Source: Lachnospiraceae bacterium
GTDB taxonomy: Bacteria > Bacillota > Clostridia > Lachnospirales > Lachnospiraceae
NCBI GenBank assembly: GCA_910575155.1
Contig: CAJTDX010000001.1
Coordinates: 62,001 to 126,000, forward strand
Direction: 5' to 3'
Length of the DNA stretch: 64,000 bases
The notes under the pieces are model-generated. The model made no database searches. It was not told the origin of the DNA and saw only the letters and a program-made list of their open reading frames with translations. Of the stretch, positions 6,987-15,101 are shown in pieces. How positions within the stretch are numbered: position 1 is the first letter of the stretch; the number at the start of each line of letters is the position of its first letter. Both the position numbers and the translations under genes were made by a program.

Positions 6987-8363
6987 ATGAAAAAGAAAAG
7001 CCTGCCGCCCCTTGTCCGTGTCGGTCTTTATATCAGGGTTTCCGGGGAAGAACAAAAAATAAAGGGTCTTTCCCTTGAAGCCCAACAAGAACGGCTGGAA
7101 GAATACGCACGGGAACGGGGGTGGCTGATAGTCGGGGTATATATCGACGCTGCGAAAACCGCCAGAAAGAATATGCACAAGCGGACAGAATTTCAAAAAA
7201 TGATTGAAGCCGTGAAGCGTGATGAATTAGACTTGCTTCTGTTCTGCCGCCTTGACCGCTGGTTCCGCTCCGTCGCTGACTATTACAAAGTTATGGAAAT
7301 CTTGCAGGCGCACGGCTGCGACTGGAAGACAATAGATGAAGAATACGACACGACAACCGCAAACGGGCGGTTATATATCAATGTGAAACTGTCTATCGCA
7401 CAAAATGAAGCTGATATTTGCGGGGAAAGAATCGACGTAGTATTTGACAGCAAGATTGCACACGGAACCGTTGTTTCCGGCTCCTGCCCGTTCGGGTACA
7501 AGGTCAATGAAGAAAAGCGGCTGGAAGTTTCCCCGGAAGAAGCCCGGATTGTTCAGGACGCTTTCAACCGCTTTGAAAGCACCGTCAGCCAGCGGGGGAC
7601 TGTGAAATATATCCGGGAAACTTACGGCGTGAACTGGTGTGACGCTACTTTCCGGCGTATGCTTTCAGAATCCTTGTATACTGGAATCTATGACCGGGGC
7701 GGCAGAAGGAATGAAAACTTCTGCCCGGCAATCATTGACCGGGCGCAATTTGACCGGGTTCAATCCCTCCTGAAAAGGAACGCCCGCAGCTCCCCTTCCG
7801 GCAGGGTCTACATTTTTACATCAATCTTGAAATGCGCTGAATGTAATCATAACATGGTGGGGCGTATTGCGGGCAGGTCAGGCAATCTTTATTATTACCG
7901 TTGCAACCAGCACTTTCAGCGGGGGCGTTGCTCCCACAAGGCAGAAGCACGGGAAGATATTATTGAAAAATGGCTTTTTGACAATCTGGAATCCGAACTG
8001 AACCGGGTCCGGCTTGAATGGGACGTAAAGGCGGCAGAAAAGAAAAAAGCTGTCCTGCGGACTGATAAAGCCGCCCTGAAAAGGAAGCTGACAAAGTTAA
8101 AAGAATTATATGTGAATGAGCTGATAGACATTGAAGAATACAAGAAGGACTATGAAATATATACGGCTGCGCTCCGGGAACTGCCGGAACCCGTAGCAGA
8201 AGCCCCGCCAGATTTTGCGGCAATAGAAAACCTGCTGCAAGCGGACTTCAAAAATATTTATGATACGCTGACCCGTGAAGAAAAGCGCACGTTGTGGCGG
8301 TCCGTGATTAAGGAAATCAGGATTGACAATGAAAACAATATCACGGGTATTTCTTTCGGGTAG
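6987..8363 (+). CDS. Large serine recombinase (integrase of the element)
   Basis: This 458-residue site-specific recombinase integrates and excises the element by concerted double-strand cleavage with a 5' phosphoserine. The resolvase domain (residues about 10-150) has YIRVSGEEQ with the catalytic Ser, and RLDRWFRS. The recombinase domain follows (about 160-260, PFGYKVNE, DAFNRFE). Then comes a zinc ribbon with CAEC and a later pair of Cys (RCNQHFQRGRC). A coiled-coil segment (about 330-400) normally controls direction. The length is typical of a compact family member. No xis/RDF gene is recognisable next to it. It is the last gene of the element: its stop codon lies in the inverted repeat 8357-8388, directly at the junction with the interrupted ABC gene. 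Confidence 0.9.
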   Translation: MKKKSLPPLVRVGLYIRVSGEEQKIKGLSLEAQQERLEEYARERGWLIVGVYIDAAKTARKNMHKRTEFQKMIEAVKRDELDLLLFCRLDRWFRSVADYYKVMEILQAHGCDWKTIDEEYDTTTANGRLYINVKLSIAQNEADICGERIDVVFDSKIAHGTVVSGSCPFGYKVNEEKRLEVSPEEARIVQDAFNRFESTVSQRGTVKYIRETYGVNWCDATFRRMLSESLYTGIYDRGGRRNENFCPAIIDRAQFDRVQSLLKRNARSSPSGRVYIFTSILKCAECNHNMVGRIAGRSGNLYYYRCNQHFQRGRCSHKAEAREDIIEKWLFDNLESELNRVRLEWDVKAAEKKKAVLRTDKAALKRKLTKLKELYVNELIDIEEYKKDYEIYTAALRELPEPVAEAPPDFAAIENLLQADFKNIYDTLTREEKRTLWRSVIKEIRIDNENNITGISFG

Positions 8364-8390
8364 TGTTGTACTAATTCGACACTACCCGTG
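8357..8390. other. Right junction (attR-like) of the element with inverted repeat
   Basis: A perfect 10-bp inverted repeat CGGGTAGTGT/ACACTACCCG (8357-8366 and 8379-8388) with a 12-base loop overlaps the last codons of the integrase. Immediately to the right the ABC ATPase reading frame starts at its codons for DEPTG. The symmetric arms fit a serine-integrase half-site pair, and the hairpin could also end integrase transcription. The exact crossover cannot be fixed without the left junction or an empty site. Confidence 0.6.
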
Positions 8391-8908
8391 GGTTCGTCTG
8401 CAAACAACATCCTGGGCATGTTAATCACTGCCCTTGCTATGGCGCACCGCTGCTGCTCTCCCCCGGAAACCTGTGAGGGAAGATGGTTTTTTACATGCGC
8501 GGCATTCATCTTATCAAGCAGTTCTTCTGCTTTTTGTTTTATCTCACTGGCTGTTTTTTTCTTATTCAGATATCCGGAAACTGCAACATTTTCAAATAAT
8601 GACAGATTGCTGACCAGATGCATCTGCTGAAAAATAAATCCAAAATCTGTGCAGCGCAGCCTGGTCAGCTCTTTTTCACGCATGGATACCAGATCTTTTT
8701 CATGGTACAGCACCTGGCCTGCCGTAGCTTTGTCCATGCCGCTTAACGCATACAGAAGCGTTGACTTTCCAGAGCCGGAGGCTCCCATAATCACGGTAAA
8801 ATCTCCCTCATATAAATCTAAATCAATGTGAGACAGGATATGCGTCTGCCTGCCATTGTGTACGAAACTTTTACTGATTCCCTTTGCTGATAAAATACAT
8901 TTTTTCAT
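8389..8908 (-). pseudogene. ABC transporter ATPase, 3' end cut off by the mobile element
   Basis: This is the first 173 residues of an ATPase of the MacB/LolD type, which powers export or peptide-detoxification permeases. Walker A GASGSGKS, the Q-loop FIFQQMHL, the signature VSGGEQQR and Walker B MLFADEPTG are all present. The sequence then runs into element DNA (SVELVQHYPKE...) and so loses the D-loop, switch His and C-terminal subdomain. The frame stays open to 8258 only by chance, on the strand opposite the integrase. The remaining 3' part and the permease gene should lie beyond the left end of the element. The start ATG has AAGGAGA. It follows a two-component system, the usual arrangement of antimicrobial-peptide sensing modules. 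Confidence 0.85.
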
Positions 8909-8957
8909 TCTCCATTCTCCTTTCCCTACGACGCGACATCATCAGCGGAATAAAAAA

Positions 8958-8990
8958 ACTATAACAGCAAAGTTATTAAGAAGTCCTTAA
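8958..8990 (-). promoter_or_regulatory. Probable response-regulator-dependent promoter of the ABC gene
   Basis: On the minus strand a -10 TATAGT (8963-8958) has no good -35. Instead the inverted repeat TTAAG-N5-CTTAA (8976-8990) covers the -35 position. OmpR-type regulators often bind such repeats and replace the -35. The regulator encoded at 10196-10882 is the natural candidate. Confidence 0.45.
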
Positions 8991-9056
8991 ATATTCAAAT
9001 TTCTCTACATTCGGGAACCATCGTTCCACAGACCATCTCCGCCATAGAAGATCTCC

Positions 9057-10199
9057 TTATTCCTGTATATCTGCCGGCAGCCGCACTGCCACGGACAAAC
9101 CGTCCGCCTTATTGTCCAGCAGTACGCTGCCCTGCATCTTTTCTATGAGATACTTCACAATATATAAGCCCAGACCCGAACCCTGTGCTTCCCCGCAATT
9201 TTTCCCGCGATAAAATTTACCGAAAATAAACGGCACATCCTCATCCATAAGTCCCGCTCCATAATCCCGGAATGAGATCTCAGCCTCTCCTTCCCCCGCG
9301 GCTACCGTTATGTCAATATCCGTCTTCGCATACTTTTGCGCATTATTAATAAGATTCTCACAGACCTGCATAAAACGCTTCTTATCCGCCGATATGATAA
9401 TTTTCTCCCTGGGAAGCATGAGATGGATATTATTCTGTTCTGCGCAAATTTCCTGTACGCATTCTTTTAAAAACGCGCACAGCTCAAACTGTTCCACAGA
9501 GATATTCAGCCTGTCCATACTGGAAACAGCGTGCCAGAGCAAATCATTGGTAAGCGCCGATACCTCGTCGCACTTCTTAATAATCACTGAAATGTATTTT
9601 TCCCGTTTTTCTGCGGAACTGTCCATATTTGCCTGAAGCCCTTCCGCATACGCCCGTATGGAGGCAATGGGCGTCCTGATATCGTGGGAAAGCGTTGAGA
9701 TCACCGTTTTATTGTTTTCAATTGCCTGCTTTTCACTGGAACGAGATCTGGTAATTTCTCTGCGCATACTGTCAAACGCCCACGTAAAATCCCCAAAATA
9801 ATTGGAGCGTTCATACCTGAGCGGAAGTTCAAAATTTCCTTTCGCTATTTCCCCGGCAAACTGTTTCATCCTGTAAAAGGGACGGAGAATGGATATATAG
9901 ATATAGCCGAAAACCAGCAGCAGATATCCCGTGTATACTCCGCCCAGCAGCAGATAATTTCTATCTCTTCCGGAATTATGCTGCAAACGGCTCAGGCTTT
10001 CCTGCAGCAAAGCAGATTTCTCTGAAACCTGATCCAGCTCTCCCTTGAATGCCAATTGTTCCAATTCGTTGACAGCTATGATCTGCTGCGCCATTCTCTC
10101 AGCTTCACCCGCTCCTTCGCTTTTCGCATAGAACAGAGCGGTAAGCAGCATCATACCTGCAAAACACAACAGAACAATCCCCATAAATCTGCTCTTCAT
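9057..10199 (-). CDS. Sensor histidine kinase
   Basis: This 380-residue membrane kinase has two membrane segments (residues about 5-24 and 82-103) flanking a short outer loop of about 55 residues that is rich in Glu, Leu and Gln. A HAMP-like linker follows. HisKA has the H-box STLSHDIRTPIAS with the phospho-accepting His. The HATPase domain has the N-box NLINNAQKYA, G1 RDYGAGL and G2 GSGLGLYIV. It would autophosphorylate and pass phosphate to the regulator at 10196-10882, whose stop overlaps this start by 4 bases (ATGA). The short sensor loop and the ABC gene downstream fit cell-envelope or peptide-antibiotic sensing. The ligand cannot be read from the sequence. Confidence 0.9.
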   Translation of the reverse strand: MKSRFMGIVLLCFAGMMLLTALFYAKSEGAGEAERMAQQIIAVNELEQLAFKGELDQVSEKSALLQESLSRLQHNSGRDRNYLLLGGVYTGYLLLVFGYIYISILRPFYRMKQFAGEIAKGNFELPLRYERSNYFGDFTWAFDSMRREITRSRSSEKQAIENNKTVISTLSHDIRTPIASIRAYAEGLQANMDSSAEKREKYISVIIKKCDEVSALTNDLLWHAVSSMDRLNISVEQFELCAFLKECVQEICAEQNNIHLMLPREKIIISADKKRFMQVCENLINNAQKYAKTDIDITVAAGEGEAEISFRDYGAGLMDEDVPFIFGKFYRGKNCGEAQGSGLGLYIVKYLIEKMQGSVLLDNKADGLSVAVRLPADIQE

Positions 10200-10882
10200 T
10201 CTCTCGCCTCCAACATATATCCCACTTTATACACTGTTTTGATATACTGAGGATTTGCCGGGTCCTGTTCAATCTTCTCTCTCAGCCAGCGGATATGGAC
10301 GGTCAGCGTGGAAGGCTCCGCGACGGAAAAAGCTCCCCACACCCGCGTCATAAGCCTGTCTTTAGAAACAGCGCTGTTTTTATACTCGCACAGACAGGCA
10401 AGCAAATCAAATTCTTTTAGAGAGAGTGAAATGTTCCTGCCATTCTTCTGTACGGTCCTGGCGGTGAGATTTACAACGACGCCCCCAAATGAAACTGTTT
10501 TCTCGGCCTCCTGAAATTCATAAGTACGGCGAAACAGCGCATTGACTCTGGAAAGAAGCTCTTTCATAGAATACGGTTTGGGAAGATAATCGTCTCCTCC
10601 TATATCAAATCCCATCACACGGTCTGTTTCACCGGTTCTTGCACTGGCAAAAATTACAGGAACCGTCGACGTCTCTCTTAATTTTTGGCATAATGCAAAC
10701 CCGTTGCAATCCGGAAGATTAATATCCAGCAAAATCAACTGAAATGTCTGTTTTGACAGAAGGTCGTACGCGGCTGCCTCGTCAGCCGCAGCAGATACCT
10801 GATAGCCATAATTTTCCAGCATCTCCGATATAATATAAGACAGATCTTCATCATCATCTACAATTAATATATTTTTCTGCAT
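10196..10882 (-). CDS. OmpR-family response regulator
   Basis: This 228-residue regulator has a receiver domain (residues 1-115) with the acidic pocket DDDED, the phospho-accepting Asp in LILLDINLPD, the Thr/Ser site VIFASA and Lys in LPKPYS. A winged-helix DNA-binding domain (about 130-226) has SLKEFDLLACL and VHIRWLREKIE followed by YIKTVYKVGY. It is the first gene of the regulator-kinase pair and is transcribed leftward. It probably controls the ABC gene through the inverted repeat at 8976-8990. Confidence 0.92.
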   Translation of the reverse strand: MQKNILIVDDDEDLSYIISEMLENYGYQVSAAADEAAAYDLLSKQTFQLILLDINLPDCNGFALCQKLRETSTVPVIFASARTGETDRVMGFDIGGDDYLPKPYSMKELLSRVNALFRRTYEFQEAEKTVSFGGVVVNLTARTVQKNGRNISLSLKEFDLLACLCEYKNSAVSKDRLMTRVWGAFSVAEPSTLTVHIRWLREKIEQDPANPQYIKTVYKVGYMLEARE

Positions 10883-10896
10883 TGATCCGCCTTTCT

Positions 10897-11487
10897 TTAC
10901 AAAATCCCCAGCGCCTCTTTTGCCAGATGGTCTGCAAGATCATTATATTGATCGCCGGAATGGCCTTTTACTTTTACAAACTGTATTTGCACGCTGGCGC
11001 TTGCCTCTTTATAAAAACCGGCATACGCAATCGTACCGGCTTTTTTTGCCTGCCACTCCCCATTACACCATTTTGCAATTCCCTCATAATCGTGATAAAT
11101 TGTGACACTGGAAATACCATGCTCCAGACAATAGCGGATTGCCGCTTCCGCTCCTTTTATTTCCCCGGCAACATTATGCATGGACGCCAGATCCTGATCC
11201 ACATATTTTTCCGAAAAATGCAGTTCCTGTCCCTCATGGAACATTACCATTCCATAAGAAAATGCTCCTGTTGACGAATCATAGCTTCCATCCACATATG
11301 CCGCCGCCTGTGTTTCTTCCTGTTTCTGCTTCACTCCCCCTCCGATAAATTCCATTGCCTCCTCTCTAGTGGCAAATCCTTTAAATACAGCTCCGGAAAA
11401 TCCATGAATCTGCTTTTGGCATTCTGCCCATGTCCCGTAAATCCCAGGTTTTTTACCCACTTTAACCGCATAAAATTTTTTAGCCAT
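10897..11487 (-). CDS. rnhA: Ribonuclease HI with N-terminal hybrid-binding domain
   Basis: This 196-residue enzyme cuts the RNA strand of RNA-DNA hybrids. The N-terminal caulimovirus viroplasmin/HBD domain (residues about 1-45: KFYAVKVGKKPGIYGTW...GFSGAVFKGFATREEA) binds the hybrid. The RNase H domain (about 62-196) carries the catalytic acids in AYVDGSYD, GEIKGAEAA, YHDYEGI and NDLADHLAKEA. The start ATG at 11485-11487 follows GGAGG by 5 bases. An in-frame ATG four codons earlier has no such site. It stands 14 bases from the response regulator start, and nothing links the two functionally. Confidence 0.9.
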   Translation of the reverse strand: MAKKFYAVKVGKKPGIYGTWAECQKQIHGFSGAVFKGFATREEAMEFIGGGVKQKQEETQAAAYVDGSYDSSTGAFSYGMVMFHEGQELHFSEKYVDQDLASMHNVAGEIKGAEAAIRYCLEHGISSVTIYHDYEGIAKWCNGEWQAKKAGTIAYAGFYKEASASVQIQFVKVKGHSGDQYNDLADHLAKEALGIL

Positions 11488-11623
11488 GATATCCTCCATT
11501 CTCAGTACGTTTCTATCTGAACTCGTTTCTGTTCCAGATCAGAATTTCAGTTTCAGTATACAATGTCTGACCAGACCCGTCCAGAATATTTTCGCAAAAC
11601 AGTTTCCCTGCGCTGGTACAGAC

Positions 11624-11650
11624 ACATCCGCCTGTTATTTTCATATATTG
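11624..11650 (+). promoter_or_regulatory. Possible sigma-K promoter of dpaAB
   Basis: AC at 11624-11625, 16 bases, then CATATATTG at 11642-11650 differs at one position from the sigma-K -10 CATANNNTA. Dipicolinate synthase is made in the mother cell under sigma-K in Bacillus, so a match 29 bases before dpaA is plausible but weak. Confidence 0.3.
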
Positions 11651-11678
11651 TAAAGACCATTTATTTTTGAGGAAACCT

Positions 11679-12548
11679 ATGGAACAATCCATTGCCATAA
11701 TAGGCGGAGACTTAAGACAATGTTATGCTGCAGAATATTTCCGCACTCTGGGCTGGCAGGTCGTCTGCTGGCACACGCCTGATTTTCCCTTCCATTCAGA
11801 AATACGTATCGCCAGTCATCTGGACGACGCACTGCAGTATTCGAGGCTGATTCTTGCGCCTGCCCCGCTGACACGGGACGCAGACAACTTAGTTCAGTCA
11901 GAAACCATCCACACGCCCTGTCCTCTGAACAGTCTCTGGAGCAAATTAACGGAAACGCAGATCTTTGCCGCTTTGAGTCTGGATGATACACAGCAGCAAA
12001 TTCTGAGGGAAAAAAACTGCCGCGTACTCGCCTATGGCGCTTCTTCGCTTTTTATGAATGAAAATGCCTTATTAACTGCTGAAGGACTTTTGTCTGAGGT
12101 AATTCGATGCACGCCCTTTTCTCTGTCCTCTGCAAATATACTGCTGTTAGGTTACGGACGCTGCGGTTTTGCAATCGGCAAATTGTTCTCTCCTCTTTGC
12201 CAAAGTATTTATTTAGTGGAAAAAGACGGTAAAAAACAGAACCTTGCCAAAAATAACGGCCTCTTATCTGTTACAGCAGAAGACCTGTCCCAGATACTGC
12301 CCCGATGCCAGATTCTTATCAATACCATACCTGCTTCTGTGCTTGAGCCGTCAATGCTGCGCCTGCTTCACCATTCCTGCCATATATTTGACATCGCCTC
12401 TGCTCCTTACGGCTTCCCCGCAGACACCACCAGGAACTATCTGCTTCCCTATTACCGGCTTCCAGGCATTCCCGGACGTTTTTCTCCCATTACTGCCGGA
12501 GAACTCATCGGCAAAACTATAGAAAGGATGACAGAACATGATTTATGA
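11679..12548 (+). CDS. dpaA: Dipicolinate synthase subunit A
   Basis: This 289-residue protein is one of two subunits that turn a tetrahydrodipicolinate-pathway intermediate into dipicolinic acid, which fills the spore core with calcium and gives heat resistance. A first Rossmann-like segment starts IAIIGGDLRQCYAAEYF. A second, the NAD(P)-binding fold, has NILLLGYGRCGFAIGKLF at about residues 148-166. The C-terminal part has IFDIASAPYGFP and the closing PGRFSPITAGELIG. I chose ATG 11679 because TGAGGA precedes it, whereas the upstream TTG in the same frame has no ribosome site. It overlaps dpaB by 11 bases. It should act in the mother cell late in sporulation. Confidence 0.9.
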   Translation: MEQSIAIIGGDLRQCYAAEYFRTLGWQVVCWHTPDFPFHSEIRIASHLDDALQYSRLILAPAPLTRDADNLVQSETIHTPCPLNSLWSKLTETQIFAALSLDDTQQQILREKNCRVLAYGASSLFMNENALLTAEGLLSEVIRCTPFSLSSANILLLGYGRCGFAIGKLFSPLCQSIYLVEKDGKKQNLAKNNGLLSVTAEDLSQILPRCQILINTIPASVLEPSMLRLLHHSCHIFDIASAPYGFPADTTRNYLLPYYRLPGIPGRFSPITAGELIGKTIERMTEHDL

Positions 12549-13137
12549 TTTTCATGACAAATCCATAGGAATCGGTTTTACTGGTTCCTTCTGCACTTAT
12601 GAAAAAATTTTTCACGCGCTGGAAAATCTCAAAGAAACAGGGGCAAAGCTTCTCCCGGTATTTTCTCTGAACGCCTCTTCCCTGGATTCCCGTTTTGGAA
12701 CCAGCGCCTCTTTTATGGAACGGGCAAAGGATCTGACCGGCCATGCGCCTATCACTTCCATTCCGGCGGCGGAGCCTATCGGCCCCAAAGGACTTATGGA
12801 TATCCTTGTTATCGCTCCCTGTACCGGAAATACTCTTTCCAAACTGGCAAACGGCATTTCCGATACTCCTGTGCTGATGGCTGCAAAATCCCATCTGCGC
12901 AATAACCGTCCTCTGGTGATTTCCCTGTCCACCAACGACGCTCTGGGCATGAACCTGAAAAATATCGGGATACTTCTCAATACCAAAAATATTTATTTTG
13001 TCCCCTTCGGACAGGACGATTACCAGGCAAAACCCAATTCCATGACGGCATTTACCGAACTTCTGCCTGAAACCATTGAAGCCGCCCTGAAGGGAAAACA
13101 GATTCAGCCTGTGATCCGCAGCCCTCATAACGCATAG
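12538..13137 (+). CDS. dpaB: Dipicolinate synthase subunit B, flavoprotein
   Basis: This 199-residue protein of the flavoprotein (PF02441) fold partners DpaA. The N-terminal IGIGFTGSFCTYEKIF is the nucleotide-binding start, DILVIAPCTGNTLSKLANGISD the FMN-site-like middle, and PLVISLSTNDALGMNLKNIG the region after it. The length matches SpoVFB. Its start lies inside the end of dpaA, so the two are co-translated. A convergent terminator follows at 13153-13173. Confidence 0.92.
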   Translation: MIYDFHDKSIGIGFTGSFCTYEKIFHALENLKETGAKLLPVFSLNASSLDSRFGTSASFMERAKDLTGHAPITSIPAAEPIGPKGLMDILVIAPCTGNTLSKLANGISDTPVLMAAKSHLRNNRPLVISLSTNDALGMNLKNIGILLNTKNIYFVPFGQDDYQAKPNSMTAFTELLPETIEAALKGKQIQPVIRSPHNA

Positions 13138-13152
13138 TCAAAGCTGAAAAAA

Positions 13153-13173
13153 CAGCCGCTTTTGAGGCGGCTG
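13153..13173 (-). terminator. Terminator for the gene at 13204
   Basis: The stem CAGCCGC/GCGGCTG has a 7-base loop. On the minus strand it is followed by TTTTTT. It has no T-run on the plus strand, so dpaAB probably has no intrinsic stop here. Confidence 0.75.
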
Positions 13174-13203
13174 CTACATAGATGCAGTATTTCAGACGTA
13201 TTT

Positions 13204-13380
13204 TTAACGGATCGTATACTCCATCATCTCATAATGAAGCTCTGTCCCTTCTGCGATCTCCGGCGGCAGCAAAGCTCTTGCCACACATTTCAGCTCCTGC
13301 TGCGGATCATCCATCTGCTGCAGATATGCATAATCTCCGTCAATTCTCGCTACTTTATATTCTATCGGCCCTAAATTCAT
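13204..13380 (-). CDS. Small unknown protein, DUF3006-like, 58 aa
   Basis: This 58-residue protein begins MNLGPIEYKVARIDGDYAYL and continues to LLPPEIAEGTELHYEMMEY. The pattern (a short strand with IDGDYA, then an LPPEI-EGT turn) resembles DUF3006, a small beta-barrel domain of unknown function, but the middle part is longer. AAAGGAG lies 6 bases before ATG and a clean terminator follows, so the gene is well supported. It follows the sigma-like gene by 61 bases on the same strand. Confidence 0.65.
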   Translation of the reverse strand: MNLGPIEYKVARIDGDYAYLQQMDDPQQELKCVARALLPPEIAEGTELHYEMMEYTIR

Positions 13381-13441
13381 ATTCTTCTCCTTTCTCTTCT
13401 GACACAGGCGGCTGCATAATCCAGCAATTTGTTACCATCTG

Positions 13442-14248
13442 CTATTTATGTTCTTTCGTCTCATGCAAAGCCAGAAGATCTGCAATTTCCTCAGGCGGAA
13501 TCATTGTGTACTCGCAGAGTTCCTGTAACGTGGGATCCGTCCCATTTTCTTCAGCAAGCGCTTTTCTTGCTTCATAGACCAGGTTTACCTTTGCCAGAAT
13601 GGCATTCTCGCTGTCTCGTTCCCCTTCCAGTTCCCTGCGGTAACTTTCCAGTCCGTCAATAACAGAAGCCTCCAGTCTTTGCTCCAGCTTCGTTCTCTGA
13701 TCCTCCCCCAAAGTCCCCTGGCCGCTGCCTGCCATACCGTATTTTGCTCCCTCTCCCAAAAGCTGACGCAGACACAGCAGAAGGCTCATATTTCCTTCCT
13801 GTACCAGATCTTCCAGAAACGCCCTGGGGGCAATATAGTTTTCCGCAAGCTCAATCACCCGTTTCAGCCATTGTCCGGACAAGTCTGCAATCGCCGCTTC
13901 TTCTCCCTTAAGGAGACGTTCATACAGGCTCCTTTCCTGATCCTTGTCCAGCCTGGGGACAGCGGAAATCTCTTTCAGGTACATGCGAAAATGAGCGGAA
14001 TAAGAAGATTTCTTTTCAGCGCCCGTCCCGGCCGCCTGTCTCTGTTCCTTCTGCTCCTTATGCTTCTCTTTTCTGTCGTCTTCTCCGGGCGTCTGCAGGT
14101 ACTGGTATATCATCTCCTGCTGCTCTTTTGACAGATCCATATCCTGAAAATAACTTTGTATTTCTTCTTTAGACATTGGCTCTGCACTTGTCTTTGCAAT
14201 CTCCTGTACAAAACGCAGCGTTTCCATAAAGGTTATTTTATCTACCAT
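13442..14248 (-). CDS. Sigma-70-like protein lacking promoter-recognition regions
   Basis: This 268-residue protein has a Glu/Lys/Gln-rich N-terminal arm with a coiled-coil look (EDDRKEKHKEQKEQRQ). Then a clear sigma region 1.2/2.1 follows (FRMYLKEISAVPRLDKDQERSLYERLLKGEEAA) with 2.2 (IELAENYIAPRAFLEDLVQEGNMSLLLCL). The normal 2.3/2.4 (FSTYA-WWIRQ) is missing and is replaced by a Gly/Gln-rich stretch. A region-3-like HTH remains near the end (TDPTLQELCEYTMIPPEEIADLL), and there is no region 4. It can probably still touch core RNA polymerase but should not read a -10 or -35. The start ATG 14246-14248 has GGAGG, and an upstream in-frame ATG lacks one. It may be an RNAP-binding regulator or a decayed sigma factor. 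Confidence 0.7.
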   Translation of the reverse strand: MVDKITFMETLRFVQEIAKTSAEPMSKEEIQSYFQDMDLSKEQQEMIYQYLQTPGEDDRKEKHKEQKEQRQAAGTGAEKKSSYSAHFRMYLKEISAVPRLDKDQERSLYERLLKGEEAAIADLSGQWLKRVIELAENYIAPRAFLEDLVQEGNMSLLLCLRQLLGEGAKYGMAGSGQGTLGEDQRTKLEQRLEASVIDGLESYRRELEGERDSENAILAKVNLVYEARKALAEENGTDPTLQELCEYTMIPPEEIADLLALHETKEHK

Positions 14249-14623
14249 AATTTCCTCCAATCTGCAGATTCTTCGGCGCATACTTACGTTCTATATAAAA
14301 TATAGCAAAAAGCAGCGTTATTTTCAATGGAGAGTTTTTCTGCAAAAGGGATTTTTCACGGTTTATTTACCCATGTATTTGTCCCGGATCCGCATACTTC
14401 TTTCTTTACACTGCCTGAATATCATGATAGAATAAACAGGCGAACGTCTGTAAAGGCTATGTATTACTCCGGCGGTTTCATATCATAGCAGATTGCGCAA
14501 AGCGAATCTTCATGGCAAAAGATTGCGCCGCGGCGATTGATGACGCGCGGCAGATGGAAATTTGGGCGAATAATCTGACAATCATCTATTTTATTTACAT
14601 ACATAAGAAAGGAGCTTTTAACT
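14249..14623. other. Gene-free stretch, 375 bases
   Basis: The left part is the AT-rich upstream region of the sigma-like gene (TATATT-type elements near 14300). The right part leads to the HicB-like gene. A plus-strand frame beginning near 14512 (MAKDCAAAIDD...) overlaps that gene, lacks a ribosome site and is not convincing. I looked here for a HicA toxin and found none. Confidence 0.5.
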
Positions 14624-15019
14624 ATGGCAAAGTATGCTTATCCTGCAGTTTTCACCCCGGAAGAGGAGGGCGGTTTTTCAATTGTATTTCCTGATCTGGA
14701 AAACTGTTATACTTACGGAGATGACATCGTAGACGGGCTGATGCGGGCGGAAGACGTCCTGTCCCTTGTCCTGTATAATTATGAAAAGGAACGGAGAGAA
14801 ATACCTTTACCATCCGACGCCGCTTACCTTGCCGTCCCAGAAGACGGGTTTGTAAATTTTGTGGCGTGCGATACCGTGCAATACCGAAAAATGTACAATA
14901 ACAAATCTGTGAAAAAAACGCTTACCATTCCGGAATGGCTCAGCGACGCTGCCGCGGAAAAGGAAATGAATCTCTCTCAGGTATTGCAGGAAGCCCTGAT
15001 TTCCAAAATACAAATATAA
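14624..15019 (+). CDS. HicB-like antitoxin-fold protein without HicA
   Basis: This 131-residue protein has the partial RNase H-like HicB fold (residues about 1-75: YPAVFTPEEEGGFSIVFPDLENCYTYGDD, then GLMRAEDVLSLVLYNYEKE). A C-terminal ribbon-helix-helix follows (KKTLTIPEWLSDAAAEKEMNLSQVLQEALISKI) for DNA binding. AAAGGAG precedes ATG. In HicAB pairs the 60-residue HicA mRNase is normally adjacent, but none is found up- or downstream. It may be an orphan antitoxin or a stand-alone regulator. Confidence 0.8.
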   Translation: MAKYAYPAVFTPEEEGGFSIVFPDLENCYTYGDDIVDGLMRAEDVLSLVLYNYEKERREIPLPSDAAYLAVPEDGFVNFVACDTVQYRKMYNNKSVKKTLTIPEWLSDAAAEKEMNLSQVLQEALISKIQI

Positions 15020-15051
15020 TGAAAAAGCAAAGTGTGCATCATTGATGTTCT

Positions 15052-15095
15052 CTTATAGGAAATACACTTTCGTGTGACAAGGTATTTCCTATAAG
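15052..15095. repeat. Hairpin repeat (member of dispersed family)
   Basis: The perfect 14-bp arms CTTATAGGAAATAC and GTATTTCCTATAAG surround a 16-base loop. The arm core TATAGGAAAT/ATTTCCTATA recurs near 25530, 45850 and 53620, each time beside a terminator at the 3' end of a minus-strand gene. Confidence 0.65.
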
Positions 15096-15101
15096 AAAAA
15101 A

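Noticed and set aside
8258-8388. Continuation of the ABC ATPase frame into the element
   Set aside because: These residues have no ABC similarity and run antisense to the integrase 3' end. It is read-through, not a domain.
14512-14694. Plus-strand frame that could be a toxin upstream of the HicB-like gene
   Set aside because: It overlaps the HicB-like gene by 70 bases, has no ribosome site and no HicA motif. The hydrophobic stretch is chance.
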